64,000 nucleotides of DNA. Source: Acidimicrobiales bacterium. GTDB lineage: Bacteria; Actinomycetota; Acidimicrobiia; Acidimicrobiales; SZUA-35. Location: the NCBI GenBank assembly GCA_024638815.1, contig JAHEJM010000006.1, positions 1-64,000 of the forward strand, written 5' to 3'. Position 1 is the first letter of the stretch. Every line of letters starts with the position of its first letter. Position numbers and translations under genes: made by a program. Under the pieces are notes generated by a model. That model did no database searches. It was not told the origin of the DNA and saw only the letters and a program-made list of their open reading frames with translations. This document shows positions 1 through 10,023 of the stretch, one piece after another.

Positions 1-131
1 AACCCCCACCTCCCGATCCCGCCGTGTTCGGGACCATTTCGCCCTAGACGCCCGATGTAACGGCTCCACCCCCGACACGGCCGGGTGGGGGGCAGGCAAG
101 GTGGACACGATGGCCACTAGGCTGAACCACC

Positions 132-1718
132 ATGTCGTTGGCCGCGTTTGAGGTGTCGGCGGGGGCCGCCGCTCCGGGGGCCCGCACGGTCACGTTGGCC
201 GGCCGAAAGTTTCCACTGGTCCCACCCCGGCTCAGCGACGCCAGGCTGCACATCGCCGCCGTCACCATGACCCTTCACGTTCTGGGCCAGACCGTTCTAG
301 GCTTTCGGGTCTCGATACCCCAGATCCTGGTCGCCATCGTGGCCCCGGCCGGCGTCGAGTTGGCCAGGACCTTTCGGCGATCGGGTGCCCTGGTGTGGCC
401 GGCCAGCGCCATGCTCACCGGCAGCGGGGTCGCCCTCATCCTGCGAGCGGTGGGCACCGAGGCCGGGGATCACTGGACGTGGCAGGGCTGGCACCTGTTC
501 GCCCTGGTCTCGGTCGGGTCACTGGCCACCAAATACCTGATCACCTATCGGGGCGGCCACGTCTTCAACCCGTCGAATGTCGGCCTCGTCGTCGCCTTCG
601 TCGTACTGGGCAGCAGCCGGGTGGAGCCGTTGGACTTCTGGTGGGCCCCCCTGAACCCGGCCATGATCACCGCCTACCTCGTCATCGTGGCCGGCGGCCT
701 GGCCATCACCGGTCGGCTCGGCTTGGCCGGCATGGGACTGGCGTTCTGGGCCACCCTGGCCGCCACCATGGGGGCGCTGAGCATGACCGGGCACTGCATC
801 ACCGCCGCCTGGTCGCCCCAGCCGGTGTGCGGAACCGACTTCGGGTGGACGGTCATGACCTCGCCCGAAGTGGCCATCTTCCTGTTCTTCATGATCACCG
901 ATCCCCGGACGGTGCCGTCGGGGCGGGCGACCAGACTGGTCTTCGCCATCGCCGTCGCCGTGGTCAGCTCGCTGCTGATGGCCCCCCAAACCACCGAGTT
1001 CGGGGCCAAGGTCGGTCTGCTGGCCGGCCTCACCATCATGAGCCCGCTTCGCTACCCGCTCGAGTCGGCCGCCGTTCGCCGTCGCCTGCGACTGACGAGC
1101 GTCGACGGCATCGCCCGGTCTCGCCGATCACTGGTGGCCGGTGGCGCTGCGATCGGTTCGGTGGCGGTAGCGGTTCTGGCCACGGTGGCAGCGACCGGCG
1201 CACCGGCCCGGAGCTCCGACTCGACCGGGCCGGAGGTACCCACCGTCGACGTGTCGACCGAGGTCGCCGCCGTCCCGCTTCCTCCCATCGAGGTCATCCA
1301 GCCGTCCGAGGTCGCCATCCTGCTCGGCGACCTGAGCATCGACGAGTTCGGCCGGGTCCTTGTCGAGAACCTGGCCATCGAGAACGCCGCCGGCTCATCG
1401 GGTGACGGTCGACTCCTGCTGGCGGCATCGAGCGGACCGAGGCTGGCCGACCGGGAACGAGCAGTGGCGCTATCGGTGTCCGACGGCGTCCGGGTCACCG
1501 TCGAGCACGACTTCACCTCTCTGACGGTCGAGCCGTTGGAGCGTGACGGGTCGCAGGCCGGCGCCGCGCTGGCCGTCGAGGCGACCGGGACCGCTCTGAC
1601 CATGACCACCGATGCCGGCGACGGCCAAGAGCTCGAGCGCCGGACCGACCGGTTCGACACCACCTTCGTGCTTCGCCAGAACGGCGAAGGCCGCTGGCTC
1701 ATCGCCGACGCACTCTAG
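132..1718 (+). CDS. RnfD/NqrB-like polytopic membrane protein with a C-terminal extracytoplasmic extension
   Basis: ORF; GGHVFNPSNVGLV and SPEVAIFLFFMITDPRT motifs typical of the NQR2/RnfD family; multiple TM segments. Confidence 0.75.
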   Translation: MSLAAFEVSAGAAAPGARTVTLAGRKFPLVPPRLSDARLHIAAVTMTLHVLGQTVLGFRVSIPQILVAIVAPAGVELARTFRRSGALVWPASAMLTGSGVALILRAVGTEAGDHWTWQGWHLFALVSVGSLATKYLITYRGGHVFNPSNVGLVVAFVVLGSSRVEPLDFWWAPLNPAMITAYLVIVAGGLAITGRLGLAGMGLAFWATLAATMGALSMTGHCITAAWSPQPVCGTDFGWTVMTSPEVAIFLFFMITDPRTVPSGRATRLVFAIAVAVVSSLLMAPQTTEFGAKVGLLAGLTIMSPLRYPLESAAVRRRLRLTSVDGIARSRRSLVAGGAAIGSVAVAVLATVAATGAPARSSDSTGPEVPTVDVSTEVAAVPLPPIEVIQPSEVAILLGDLSIDEFGRVLVENLAIENAAGSSGDGRLLLAASSGPRLADRERAVALSVSDGVRVTVEHDFTSLTVEPLERDGSQAGAALAVEATGTALTMTTDAGDGQELERRTDRFDTTFVLRQNGEGRWLIADAL

Positions 1719-1724
1719 AGTGCT

Positions 1725-3464
1725 CTAGCCGCCCGACGGCTGAGACGGGCTCCACTCCACCGGCCCGTCGGTCGAGCGGTCGAGCACCACGAAGCGGTCG
1801 GCGTCGAGGTCGAACCACCCCGATCGTTCACCGTCGGGCCAGGTGACCCTGAGCTCGGCCTCGGTCGAGTCACCCAACCCGAAATGCAGCCAGCCGAGTT
1901 GCCCGGACGCATGGCCTCCACCCACGGTGAGCTCCCGGGACTGGGTACGGCCGTCGACCCGGACCTCGACCCACGCCCCGACCGCATTGCCGTTGGCGCC
2001 GTCCTGGGCCACCGCCACCTGCAGCCAGCGCCCCATGGGGCGGGGTTGGTCGACGTCACCCCACCCGAGATTGCGCCACAGCGAAACGGGCGCTTCCCGA
2101 TTGACCTGAACCAGATCGAGCATGCCGTCGAGGTTCAGATCGACGACGGCCGCACCCCGTCCCCGCTCAAAGCCCACGATGCCCACTGCATCGGCCGCCT
2201 CGGTGAACGTTCCGTCCGGTTGGCCGAGGAGCAGGTTGGAGGGATCGCGTTGGGCGAACTCGGGCATGGCGTCGACATTGCCCTTGGAGACATAGAGATC
2301 GATCAGACCGTCGTTGTTGATGTCGGCGAACTGGGGATGCCAGGCAGTGGACGGCAGGCTGTCGCCACCGACGAACGGGCGGTGGGCCGTGACCCCCCTC
2401 TCCAGCGCGACGTCCCGGTACTCCGGGCCATCGACACCGTCGACCAGGGTCTGAAGCTTGTTGTCGCCCTGGCTGGTGATGTAGTACTCGGGTCGATCGT
2501 CCCCGTTGAGATCGGCGCCGGCGATACCCATGCCCCAGATCTGCAGCGGCTGCCAGCCGTCGTCGGCCGTGTAGGCCACCAGCCCCCGATCGACGACACG
2601 GAACAGCTGTTCCTGCCCATCGTTGTAGTAATGACGGTCGTTTGCTACTCGCAGGTCCTTGCGGCCCGTCCGCTGCCAATCGCTGAACAACATCGACAGG
2701 CTGCACCAGCCCGGTGTCACCGGCACCGGTGGGGCGAACCGATCCTCGCCGCCGTCCCGGCCGTCACCCGGCGCCGCCGTCACCAGCGCGTGGTCGTCGC
2801 AGCTTCGCTCGTCACCGGAACGAAGGTAGTTCCCGAACACCATCGTCGGCAGCCGGTCGTCGTCGGGCCAGTAGGCGCTGAAGCCGACCGTCCACGCCTC
2901 GCCACCGGCCAGAGCCAGGGCCTCGTTGGCCCGCTCGAACCGGCACCCCCCAAGTCCCCTCAGCAACACGTTCTCCCCCACCCGGAGCACGGCCAGATCG
3001 GTTACCCCGTCACCGTCGGCGTCGAGCGGGTAGGCTCCTGTGACCCCGTCCAGATCGGTTATCGGGGACACGACGGGCGTGAATCGGAGCGGGCCTCCCG
3101 GTGACGACTGGTTGCGATGGAGCGAGGCCGACCCGGCGCCGCCGGCCAGGAACAGCTCGGGCCCGCCGTCGGAGTCGCAGTCAAAGGTCGCCACCCCACC
3201 ACCCACGAAATACTCGAAGCCGCCCTGGTAGACGTGCTCGAGTCCGGCCGACTGCGACTCCTCGACGAACGCCGGTGGGGCCAGCACTGGAGGAGGCTCT
3301 GCCGGCGAGAGGAACCGGAGGGCGAACGTGAGGAGCCCGCCGGTGACCGTCGCTCCCAAGATCACCCCAAGAGCCAACCAGGGCCACGGTCGATACCGTC
3401 CGGTCGTCGACGAGCGACCGACCTCGGCGTTGCTACAAACAGATGTCTGCACGAACTTCCACAA
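1725..3464 (-). CDS. CRTAC1-family protein (FG-GAP/VCBS repeats plus ASPIC/UnbV domain), membrane-anchored
   Basis: Repeated D-x-D-x-DG motifs (DADGDGVTDL, DLNGDDRPEYY, DINNDGLIDLY, DLNLDGMLDLV) and C-terminal GGGHASGQLGWLHFGLGD; start codon uncertain. Confidence 0.8.
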   Translation of the reverse strand: MWKFVQTSVCSNAEVGRSSTTGRYRPWPWLALGVILGATVTGGLLTFALRFLSPAEPPPVLAPPAFVEESQSAGLEHVYQGGFEYFVGGGVATFDCDSDGGPELFLAGGAGSASLHRNQSSPGGPLRFTPVVSPITDLDGVTGAYPLDADGDGVTDLAVLRVGENVLLRGLGGCRFERANEALALAGGEAWTVGFSAYWPDDDRLPTMVFGNYLRSGDERSCDDHALVTAAPGDGRDGGEDRFAPPVPVTPGWCSLSMLFSDWQRTGRKDLRVANDRHYYNDGQEQLFRVVDRGLVAYTADDGWQPLQIWGMGIAGADLNGDDRPEYYITSQGDNKLQTLVDGVDGPEYRDVALERGVTAHRPFVGGDSLPSTAWHPQFADINNDGLIDLYVSKGNVDAMPEFAQRDPSNLLLGQPDGTFTEAADAVGIVGFERGRGAAVVDLNLDGMLDLVQVNREAPVSLWRNLGWGDVDQPRPMGRWLQVAVAQDGANGNAVGAWVEVRVDGRTQSRELTVGGGHASGQLGWLHFGLGDSTEAELRVTWPDGERSGWFDLDADRFVVLDRSTDGPVEWSPSQPSGG

Positions 3465-3487
3465 TGCGATCGACTATCATCCGTGAC

Positions 3488-3584
3488 GGCCAAACTTGCC
3501 GGGGCGTACCGCCAAGCTAATGAGCCTAGCCGCCTCCGGGCGGCGTGGCCCAGGACGAATGCGGCTACCTGTGTGCAAGTGGCC
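3488..3584 (+). ncRNA. Candidate structured leader upstream of the sugar ABC operon
   Basis: Outer stem GGCCA(aa)CTTGC 3488-3499 pairs with GCAAGTGGCC 3575-3584; inside, TAGCCGC 3527-3533 can pair with GCGGCTA 3561-3567 or, as GCCGCC, with GGCGGC 3539-3544. Confidence 0.3.
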
Positions 3585-3632
3585 AGGACGGCTCGAGCAA
3601 CGATCGGGCCCCAAACCAGGAGAGTGAAAAGA

Positions 3633-4805
3633 GTGAGACTACGACTGCTTGCACTGCTGTCGGTGCTGGTCCTGTTGGCTGCAGCGTGCGGCGACGGAGA
3701 CGACGAGACCACCGAAACCGGCGACGAGACCACTGAAACAACCGAGGAGGCCACCGAGACCACGGCGGCCGAGGACACGGCCGAGGAATCGACCGAGGAT
3801 ACGGCCGAAGAGGGCGATGCAGCCGCCGCCGATGGTGACCTGATCGTCGGTGTGTCGTGGAACAACTACAACGAGGAGCGCTGGGCCAAGTCGGACGAGC
3901 CGGCGATCCAGGCCGCGCTCGAAGCCGCCGGCGCCACCTACATCTCGTCCGACGCAGGGTCGTCGGCCGAACAGCAGCTGACCGACGTCGAGAACCTGAT
4001 CGCCCAGGGGGCCAATGCCTTGATCATCCTGGCTCAGGACGGCACGGCAATCCTGCCCGCAGTCCAGAGCGCCCTCGATGAGGGAGTACCGGTCGTTTCC
4101 TATGACCGTCTCATTGAAGACCCGGGAACCCTCTACGTCACTTTCGACAACATCGACGTCGGCCGCAAACAGGCCGAGGTCATCTATGGCCTCGTGCCCG
4201 AAGGCAACTATGTGATCATCAAGGGCAACCAGGCCGACGCCAACGCCGACTTCCTACGTTCCGGCATGGAGGAGATCATCGGTGACGCCGTCACCGCCGG
4301 CGACATCACCATCGTGGGCGAAACCTATACCGACAACTGGGATCCGGCTCTGGCCCAGACCCAGATGGAGCAGTTCCTGACCCAGGCCAACAACGAGGTC
4401 GACGCCGTCCTGTCGCAGAACGACGGCATGGCCACCGGTGTCGTGGCCGCCCTCGAGGCCCAGGGCCTGGCCGGCCAGGTGCCGGTGTCAGGTCAGGACG
4501 GCGACGCCGCCGCCCTGAATCGTGTCGCTCTCGGCAGCCAGTCGGTGTCGGTGTGGAAGGACGCCAGGGAGCTGGGCACGGCCGCAGGCGAGGCGGCGGT
4601 GGCATTGGCCGGGGGAACCGCCTTGGCCGACATTCCCGGTGTCGTCCAGTTCGACTCACCGGGAGGCAACTCGATGACCTCGATCCTGTTGGAGCCGATT
4701 CCCATCACCCAGGACAACCTGCAGGTGGTACTCGACGCCGAGTGGATCGATGAGGCCACGCTGTGCCAGGACGTCCCGTCCGGCTCCGTGGCTGCCTGCC
4801 CCTGA
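3633..4805 (+). CDS. xylF: Sugar (xylose-type) ABC transporter substrate-binding lipoprotein
   Basis: Signal peptide with lipobox LAAAC, acidic Thr/Glu-rich linker, periplasmic binding protein fold (VGVSWNNYNEERW, LIILAQDG, VSYDRLI); AGGAG upstream of GTG 3633. Confidence 0.8.
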   Translation: MRLRLLALLSVLVLLAAACGDGDDETTETGDETTETTEEATETTAAEDTAEESTEDTAEEGDAAAADGDLIVGVSWNNYNEERWAKSDEPAIQAALEAAGATYISSDAGSSAEQQLTDVENLIAQGANALIILAQDGTAILPAVQSALDEGVPVVSYDRLIEDPGTLYVTFDNIDVGRKQAEVIYGLVPEGNYVIIKGNQADANADFLRSGMEEIIGDAVTAGDITIVGETYTDNWDPALAQTQMEQFLTQANNEVDAVLSQNDGMATGVVAALEAQGLAGQVPVSGQDGDAAALNRVALGSQSVSVWKDARELGTAAGEAAVALAGGTALADIPGVVQFDSPGGNSMTSILLEPIPITQDNLQVVLDAEWIDEATLCQDVPSGSVAACP

Positions 4806-4913
4806 TAAGTAGAGGCAAACGACCGGTAGCGTGATGGCCGCACTTGCTCTTGGCGGGTGCGGCCATTGCCTGCCACAATGCTCTCGGGGGGGTAAAACCA
4901 GTGGAGAAGGACC

Positions 4914-6233
4914 ATGACTGATGCCACGGCGGCCGCGCCGGCGGCGGACCGCATCGACAGGGGGAGGGACTCAGCCCTGACTCGGCTGCGCACGGCAACC
5001 GAGATCGACCCCCGGATGTTCGGCATGCTCTTGGCGCTTGCCGTCATCTGGATCGGATTCCACTTTCTCACCGGGGGAACGTTCCTGACGTCCCGCAACC
5101 TGTGGAACCTCTCGGTCCAGACCGCCACGGTGGCCATCATGGCCACCGGAATGGTTCTCGTCATCGTGTCCCGCAACATCGATCTCTCGGTCGGATCGAT
5201 GCTGGGGGCGGTGGGAATGGCCATGGCACTGCTCCAGGCCGAGATCCTGCCCGAGTGGTTCGGCTTCGGCAGCCCACTGGTCTGGATCATCTCCCTGATC
5301 GTCGGGGTGATCATGGGTGCCGCCATCGGTGCCTTTCAGGGCGCCATCGTGGCCTACGCCAAGGTTCCGTCGTTCATCGTCACCCTGGGCGGGCTGCTGG
5401 TGTGGCGAGGTGTGGCGTGGCGACTGGCCAGCGGTCGAACCATCGCCCCCATGGACTCCACCTTCCAGCTGCTGGGCGGTGGGTCCCGGGGAACCATCGG
5501 CGGTACCGCGACCTGGCTGGTGGCCGTGGTCGGCTGCGCCGGCATCGTGGCGCTGCTGGTGGCGGGCCGGCGCCGGCGCCAGAAGTATGACTTCACGCTC
5601 CGGCCCATCTGGGCCGACATCGCCATCGGTGTCGCAGGCTGTGTCGCCGTCCTCGGCATCGCCGCCGTCATCAACAGCTACCCCATGCCCGTCAACCTGG
5701 CCCGGAACTACGCCGAGGAGCGGGGCATGGAGTGGCCGGAGGAAGGGTTGACCATCCCGCTGGGACTGGCCAACCCGGTGCTACTCATGGTGGCGGTGGC
5801 CATCGCCATGAACTTCGTCGCCACCCGGCTCCGATTCGGACGGTATGTGTTCGCCATCGGCGGCAACCCCGATGCCGCCGAGTTGGGCGGCATCAAGACC
5901 CGCTGGACGGTGGTCAAGACCTTCATGGTCATGGGAATCCTCGTCGCCATCGCCGCCGCGGTGCAGATCGCCCGGCTCAACGCCGCCACCAGCGGACTGG
6001 GCACGTTAGCCGAGCTTTACGTGATTGCCGCTGCCGTGATCGGCGGCACCTCCCTGGCGGGAGGAATCGGCAGCATCCCCGGTGCGATCCTCGGGGCCCT
6101 GGTAGCCCAGTCGCTGCAGTCGGGCATGGTGTTGATGGGTGTGGACGCTCCCATTCAGGACATCGTGGTCGGTGTGGTACTCGTAGTCGCCGTTGCCCTC
6201 GATTCCGCCTATCGTCGGCGGCTGGAGACATGA
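4914..6233 (+). CDS. xylH: Sugar ABC transporter permease (XylH-like)
   Basis: Polytopic protein with [44 protein letters not shown] motifs. Confidence 0.85.
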   Translation: MTDATAAAPAADRIDRGRDSALTRLRTATEIDPRMFGMLLALAVIWIGFHFLTGGTFLTSRNLWNLSVQTATVAIMATGMVLVIVSRNIDLSVGSMLGAVGMAMALLQAEILPEWFGFGSPLVWIISLIVGVIMGAAIGAFQGAIVAYAKVPSFIVTLGGLLVWRGVAWRLASGRTIAPMDSTFQLLGGGSRGTIGGTATWLVAVVGCAGIVALLVAGRRRRQKYDFTLRPIWADIAIGVAGCVAVLGIAAVINSYPMPVNLARNYAEERGMEWPEEGLTIPLGLANPVLLMVAVAIAMNFVATRLRFGRYVFAIGGNPDAAELGGIKTRWTVVKTFMVMGILVAIAAAVQIARLNAATSGLGTLAELYVIAAAVIGGTSLAGGIGSIPGAILGALVAQSLQSGMVLMGVDAPIQDIVVGVVLVVAVALDSAYRRRLET

Positions 6234-6234
6234 C

Positions 6235-7050
6235 GTGACCACGGTCGACACGTCGACGACGGACACCACGGGCAGGAGCGCCCAACCGCTGGTCGAGTTG
6301 CGGGACATCAGGGTTGCCTTCGGGGGCGTGCACGCCGTCGAAGGTGTCTCGGTCGATCTCCACGGGGGCGAGATCGTTGCCCTCGTCGGCGGCAACGGAG
6401 CGGGAAAGACCACCCTGATCCGCACGCTGTCGGGCGCCCACCGGGCCGACTCGGGAGAGATCCACATCAATGGTGAGCACGTCACCATCAACAACCCCCG
6501 TGATGCCAGGGACCTCGGGGTGGAGACCATCTACCAGACCCTGGCCCTGGCCGACAACGTCGCCGCCCCGGCCAACATCTTTCTCGGCCGCGAACTCCTG
6601 ACCCGATGGGGCACGCTGAACGACACGGCCATGCAGGACGCCACCCGCAAGCTCATGGCCCAACTGAACCCCCGATTCACGAACTTCGTGTCGCCGGTGG
6701 CATCGCTGTCCGGCGGTCAGCGCCAATCGGTTGCCATCGCCCGGGCCGTCCACTTCAACGCCCGGATCCTGATCATGGACGAGCCGACCGCCGCCCTGGG
6801 TCCGGCCGAGACCGAGCAGGTTCGCCAGCTCATCCGCCAGCTCAAGGCCGCCGGATTGGGCATCTTCCTGATCAGCCACGACATCCACGACGTGTTCGAT
6901 CTGGCCGATCGGATCAGCGTCATGCTGCAGGGCAGGCTGGTTGCAACCGTCAACAAGAACGATGTCACCCTCGACGAGGTGTTGGCCATGATCATCGCCG
7001 GCAAGCTGCCGGGCGGAGCCTCGTCCGAACCGGGTCCCGAATCCCCCTGA
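6235..7050 (+). CDS. Sugar ABC transporter ATP-binding protein, single ABC domain
   Basis: Walker [10 protein letters not shown], signature LSGGQRQ, Walker [15 protein letters not shown] start just after xylH stop. Confidence 0.9.
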   Translation: MTTVDTSTTDTTGRSAQPLVELRDIRVAFGGVHAVEGVSVDLHGGEIVALVGGNGAGKTTLIRTLSGAHRADSGEIHINGEHVTINNPRDARDLGVETIYQTLALADNVAAPANIFLGRELLTRWGTLNDTAMQDATRKLMAQLNPRFTNFVSPVASLSGGQRQSVAIARAVHFNARILIMDEPTAALGPAETEQVRQLIRQLKAAGLGIFLISHDIHDVFDLADRISVMLQGRLVATVNKNDVTLDEVLAMIIAGKLPGGASSEPGPESP

Positions 7051-7214
7051 TCCCGTCGGGTCCTGAACCGGGACCAGGCACAAAGGCCCTTCGACCCTGG
7101 CCCGCCAACGGGGCGGGAGCGACGATGAAGCCATGGATACCCTGGTCGCCTGTCTCGGAGCCGGGCCGTTGGCGACCGGGTTCACCCCCGGAACCGGATC
7201 GGCCCGACGGGCTC

Positions 7215-8483
7215 TCAGGGGAAGATACCTCGACGATTGTAGACGTCGACCAGACGATCGAGGGCCACGATGTAGGCGGCGTCCCGGCGGCTGCAGTCCC
7301 GCTCCCGAACGCAGTGGACCACCTTGTCGTGGGCCTGCCAGACCAGTTCCCGCAGTCGTTTGTCGACATCGTCGAACGACCAGGCCCGGGCCGACTTGTT
7401 CTGCAGCCACTCGAAGTAGGAGACGATGACACCACCGGCGTTGGCCAGGATGTCGGGTACGATCTCGACGCCCTGGTTGAGCAGGTAATCGACGGCGTCG
7501 GGGGTGGTCGGACCGTTGGCGGCCTCGATGACGAGGCGACCGGAGAAGGTCTTGGCCCGCTCCACCGTCAGCTGATTCTCCAACGCCGCCGGTACCAGCA
7601 CATCGACATCGAGGGCGAACAGTTCCTCGGTGTCGACGGCGTCGGCCCCGGCGAAGTCGGCCACACCACCGTGTTCGGCCACCCAGACCCGAAGCTTCTC
7701 GACATCGATGCCCTCCTCGTTGACAACGGTGCCGGTATGGTCGGCGACTCCCCGAATAACGCACCCGGCCTCGGCCGCCAGGACGGCGAAGTGGCTACCC
7801 ACGTTGCCGAAGCCCTGCACTGCGATCGACAACTCGTCGAGCCGGACGTCCTTCTCCCCGCACCAGTGACGAAGGCTGTAGAGCACACCCCGACCAGTGG
7901 CCTCCTCCCGGCCGACCGAGCCGCCCACGGCCACCGACTTGCCGGTCACCACCCCCTTGACGCTCTGACGGAAGCCGGGTGACGACATGTTGGCGTAGGT
8001 GTCCATGAGCCAGTCCATGGTCTGACTGGAGGTTCCCATGTCGGGGGCCGGAATGTCATGGTCGGGCCCGATGTTGGAGCCGAGCGCATGGGTGAAGCGG
8101 CGCACGACACGACGCATCTCGCCCTCGGAGTAGTCGGCCGGGTCGATGGTCAGACCTCCCTTCGCCCCGCCGAAGGGGAGGGCCACCAGCGCCGTCTTGA
8201 ACGTCATCCAGGCCGCCAGCGCCCGCACCTCGTCCAGGTCGACATCGGGATGGAACCGGAGACCACCTTTGAACGGACCCAGTATGTTGTTGTGCTGGAT
8301 CCGGTAGCCGGTGAACACCTTGAGCGTTCCGTCGTCCAGCGTCACCGGGAAGTTGACGATGATCTCGTTCTTGGGATACGAGAGGATCTCGCGATAGCGA
8401 GGCTCGAGATCGATGAGATCGGCGGCGTGATGGAACTGTGCCACCGCTGCTTCGTGAAGGCTCCGTTGCCCCCCTGCAGTCAT
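7215..8483 (-). CDS. gdhA: Glu/Leu/Phe/Val dehydrogenase (glutamate dehydrogenase)
   Basis: NNILGPFKGGLRFHP, LPFGGAKGGL, VQGFGNVGSH, EAANGPTTPDA motifs. Confidence 0.92.
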   Translation of the reverse strand: MTAGGQRSLHEAAVAQFHHAADLIDLEPRYREILSYPKNEIIVNFPVTLDDGTLKVFTGYRIQHNNILGPFKGGLRFHPDVDLDEVRALAAWMTFKTALVALPFGGAKGGLTIDPADYSEGEMRRVVRRFTHALGSNIGPDHDIPAPDMGTSSQTMDWLMDTYANMSSPGFRQSVKGVVTGKSVAVGGSVGREEATGRGVLYSLRHWCGEKDVRLDELSIAVQGFGNVGSHFAVLAAEAGCVIRGVADHTGTVVNEEGIDVEKLRVWVAEHGGVADFAGADAVDTEELFALDVDVLVPAALENQLTVERAKTFSGRLVIEAANGPTTPDAVDYLLNQGVEIVPDILANAGGVIVSYFEWLQNKSARAWSFDDVDKRLRELVWQAHDKVVHCVRERDCSRRDAAYIVALDRLVDVYNRRGIFP

Positions 8484-8491
8484 GTTGTGTC

Positions 8492-8609
8492 CTGGTTTCG
8501 CTTGGCGGATTGGATGTTCACGATCAAGTCAAGTTTCGGCGACGTTTGGCCGGAGGCCAAACTCAAGCCGTCTTCGGCCGTCGGCAGGAGCACCGTCTCG
8601 CCGTACTAG
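8492..8609. repeat. Structured intergenic repeat, copy 1 (encodes a 31-aa ORF on + at 8514-8609)
   Basis: Near-identical to 51639-51741; stem GGCGACG 8538-8544 / CGT-ct-CGCC 8594-8602, hairpin GTTTGGCC-GGA-GGCCAAAC 8544-8562, extra GCCG-TCTT-CGGC hairpin 8567-8578. Confidence 0.75.
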
Positions 8610-8638
8610 TTGTTGTCGTGCACGGTTGACGGCGCGGC

Positions 8639-9904
8639 TCAGACCTTACCTTCCCTGGGGGTGATGACCTCCAGCCCCTGGCAGTACGGCCTCAGCACCT
8701 CGGGGACCACAATGGTCCCGTCCGCCTGTTGGTGGTTTTCGAAAATGTACAGGAGGGTTCGGCCGATGGCACACGCCGTTCCGTTCAAGGTATGAACCAG
8801 CCGATTGCCATCATCGGTCTTCATGCGGGTGTTCATTCGCCGGGCCGAGTAGTCGGTGTAGTTCGAGCACGACGTGACCTCCCGATACCGCTGCTCCGAC
8901 GGCAGCCACACCTCGAGGTCGTACTTCTTGGCTGCCGGCGCCCCCAGATCCCCCGAGGCCACGTTGATGACCCGATACGGCAGCTGGAGACCGCTGACGA
9001 TCTCCTCCTGCAGGGTTCGCAGCAGCTCCAGTTCCTCCCACGAGTGGTCGGGGTGGGAGTAGATGAACATCTCCACCTTGTCGAACTGGTGGACCCGGAA
9101 GATGCCGCTGGTGTCCTTGCCATAGGTGCCGGCCTCCCGGCGGAAGCAGCTCGAATACCCGGCGTAGCGGACGGGCAGGACGTCCTCGTCGAGCCGTTCC
9201 TGGCGGTGCAGCCCGGCCAGAGCAACCTCCGAGGTGCCGATCAGGTACAGCTCGTCGGCCTCCAGGGCGTAGACCTGGTTGCGGTCGGTGGGAAAGAAGC
9301 CGGCCAGCTCCATCATCTCCTCCCGTACCAGCACCGGGGTGACGACGGGGACAAAACCGTGACCGGCGATCTTGTCCAGCGTCCACTGGACCAGAGCGAA
9401 CTGGAGTCGTACTGCGTCGCCCATGACGTAGGCGAACCGGCTGCCCGACATCCGCACCGCCCGTTCGGTGTCGACGATGCCGAGATACTCCCCCACCTCA
9501 CCGTGGCTGTAGGCCGGAGCCGGACCCCGGTCCCCCACCTCCCGTTCGGTGGTGAAGGCGTCCTCACTACCAACCGGTACCGACTCATGGGCCGGGTTGG
9601 GCACGGTGAGGGCCAGCTCGTTGAGCTCGGTGTCGGCGGCGGTCAGGGCGGCCTCGGCCTCGCTCAACCGCGACTTGAGACGACCGGCGGCCTCGATCTT
9701 GGCCTGGCGCTCCTCAGAGGTGGCTCGGCCGATCTCCTTCGAGGCCGCATTGGATTCTGCTCGAAGCGACTCGGTGGTGGCCAGCGCCGAGCGGTAGCCG
9801 GCGTCGAGTTGGAGGAGGCGGTCGAGATCGGCCTGGTCGAACCCCTTGGCCACAACCCCTTGTCGGTATGCGTCGTCTTCTCGCAGTTGTCGTAGATCGA
9901 TCAC
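8639..9904 (-). CDS. serS: Seryl-tRNA synthetase
   Basis: N-terminal coiled coil plus class II motifs (YLIGTSEVALAGLH, YSSCFRREAGTYGKDTSGIFRVHQFDKVE, NGTACAIGRTLLYIFENHQ). Confidence 0.97.
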   Translation of the reverse strand: MIDLRQLREDDAYRQGVVAKGFDQADLDRLLQLDAGYRSALATTESLRAESNAASKEIGRATSEERQAKIEAAGRLKSRLSEAEAALTAADTELNELALTVPNPAHESVPVGSEDAFTTEREVGDRGPAPAYSHGEVGEYLGIVDTERAVRMSGSRFAYVMGDAVRLQFALVQWTLDKIAGHGFVPVVTPVLVREEMMELAGFFPTDRNQVYALEADELYLIGTSEVALAGLHRQERLDEDVLPVRYAGYSSCFRREAGTYGKDTSGIFRVHQFDKVEMFIYSHPDHSWEELELLRTLQEEIVSGLQLPYRVINVASGDLGAPAAKKYDLEVWLPSEQRYREVTSCSNYTDYSARRMNTRMKTDDGNRLVHTLNGTACAIGRTLLYIFENHQQADGTIVVPEVLRPYCQGLEVITPREGKV

Positions 9905-10023
9905 GCCCCAACCGTAGTGGTTTCAAGGCGGCGGTTGGCGGCTGATTCCGTGGTTTCTCCCCGGCAACAAAGCCCGGGGTGCGCCGAGTCGTCAGGGCCG
10001 TCCCGAGTGGGACGGGCCAGGGG

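Noticed and set aside
3703-3822. Repetitive GAC/GAG/ACC-rich tract in the substrate-binding protein gene
   Set aside because: Ordinary low-complexity Thr/Glu linker after a lipobox, not a CRISPR or tandem-repeat locus.
5977-7764. 595-aa minus-strand ORF
   Set aside because: Antisense to the ABC ATPase and permease genes, Arg/Gly/His-rich translation with no family signal; shadow ORF.
8729-9895. 388-aa + strand ORF
   Set aside because: Antisense to serS; shadow ORF.
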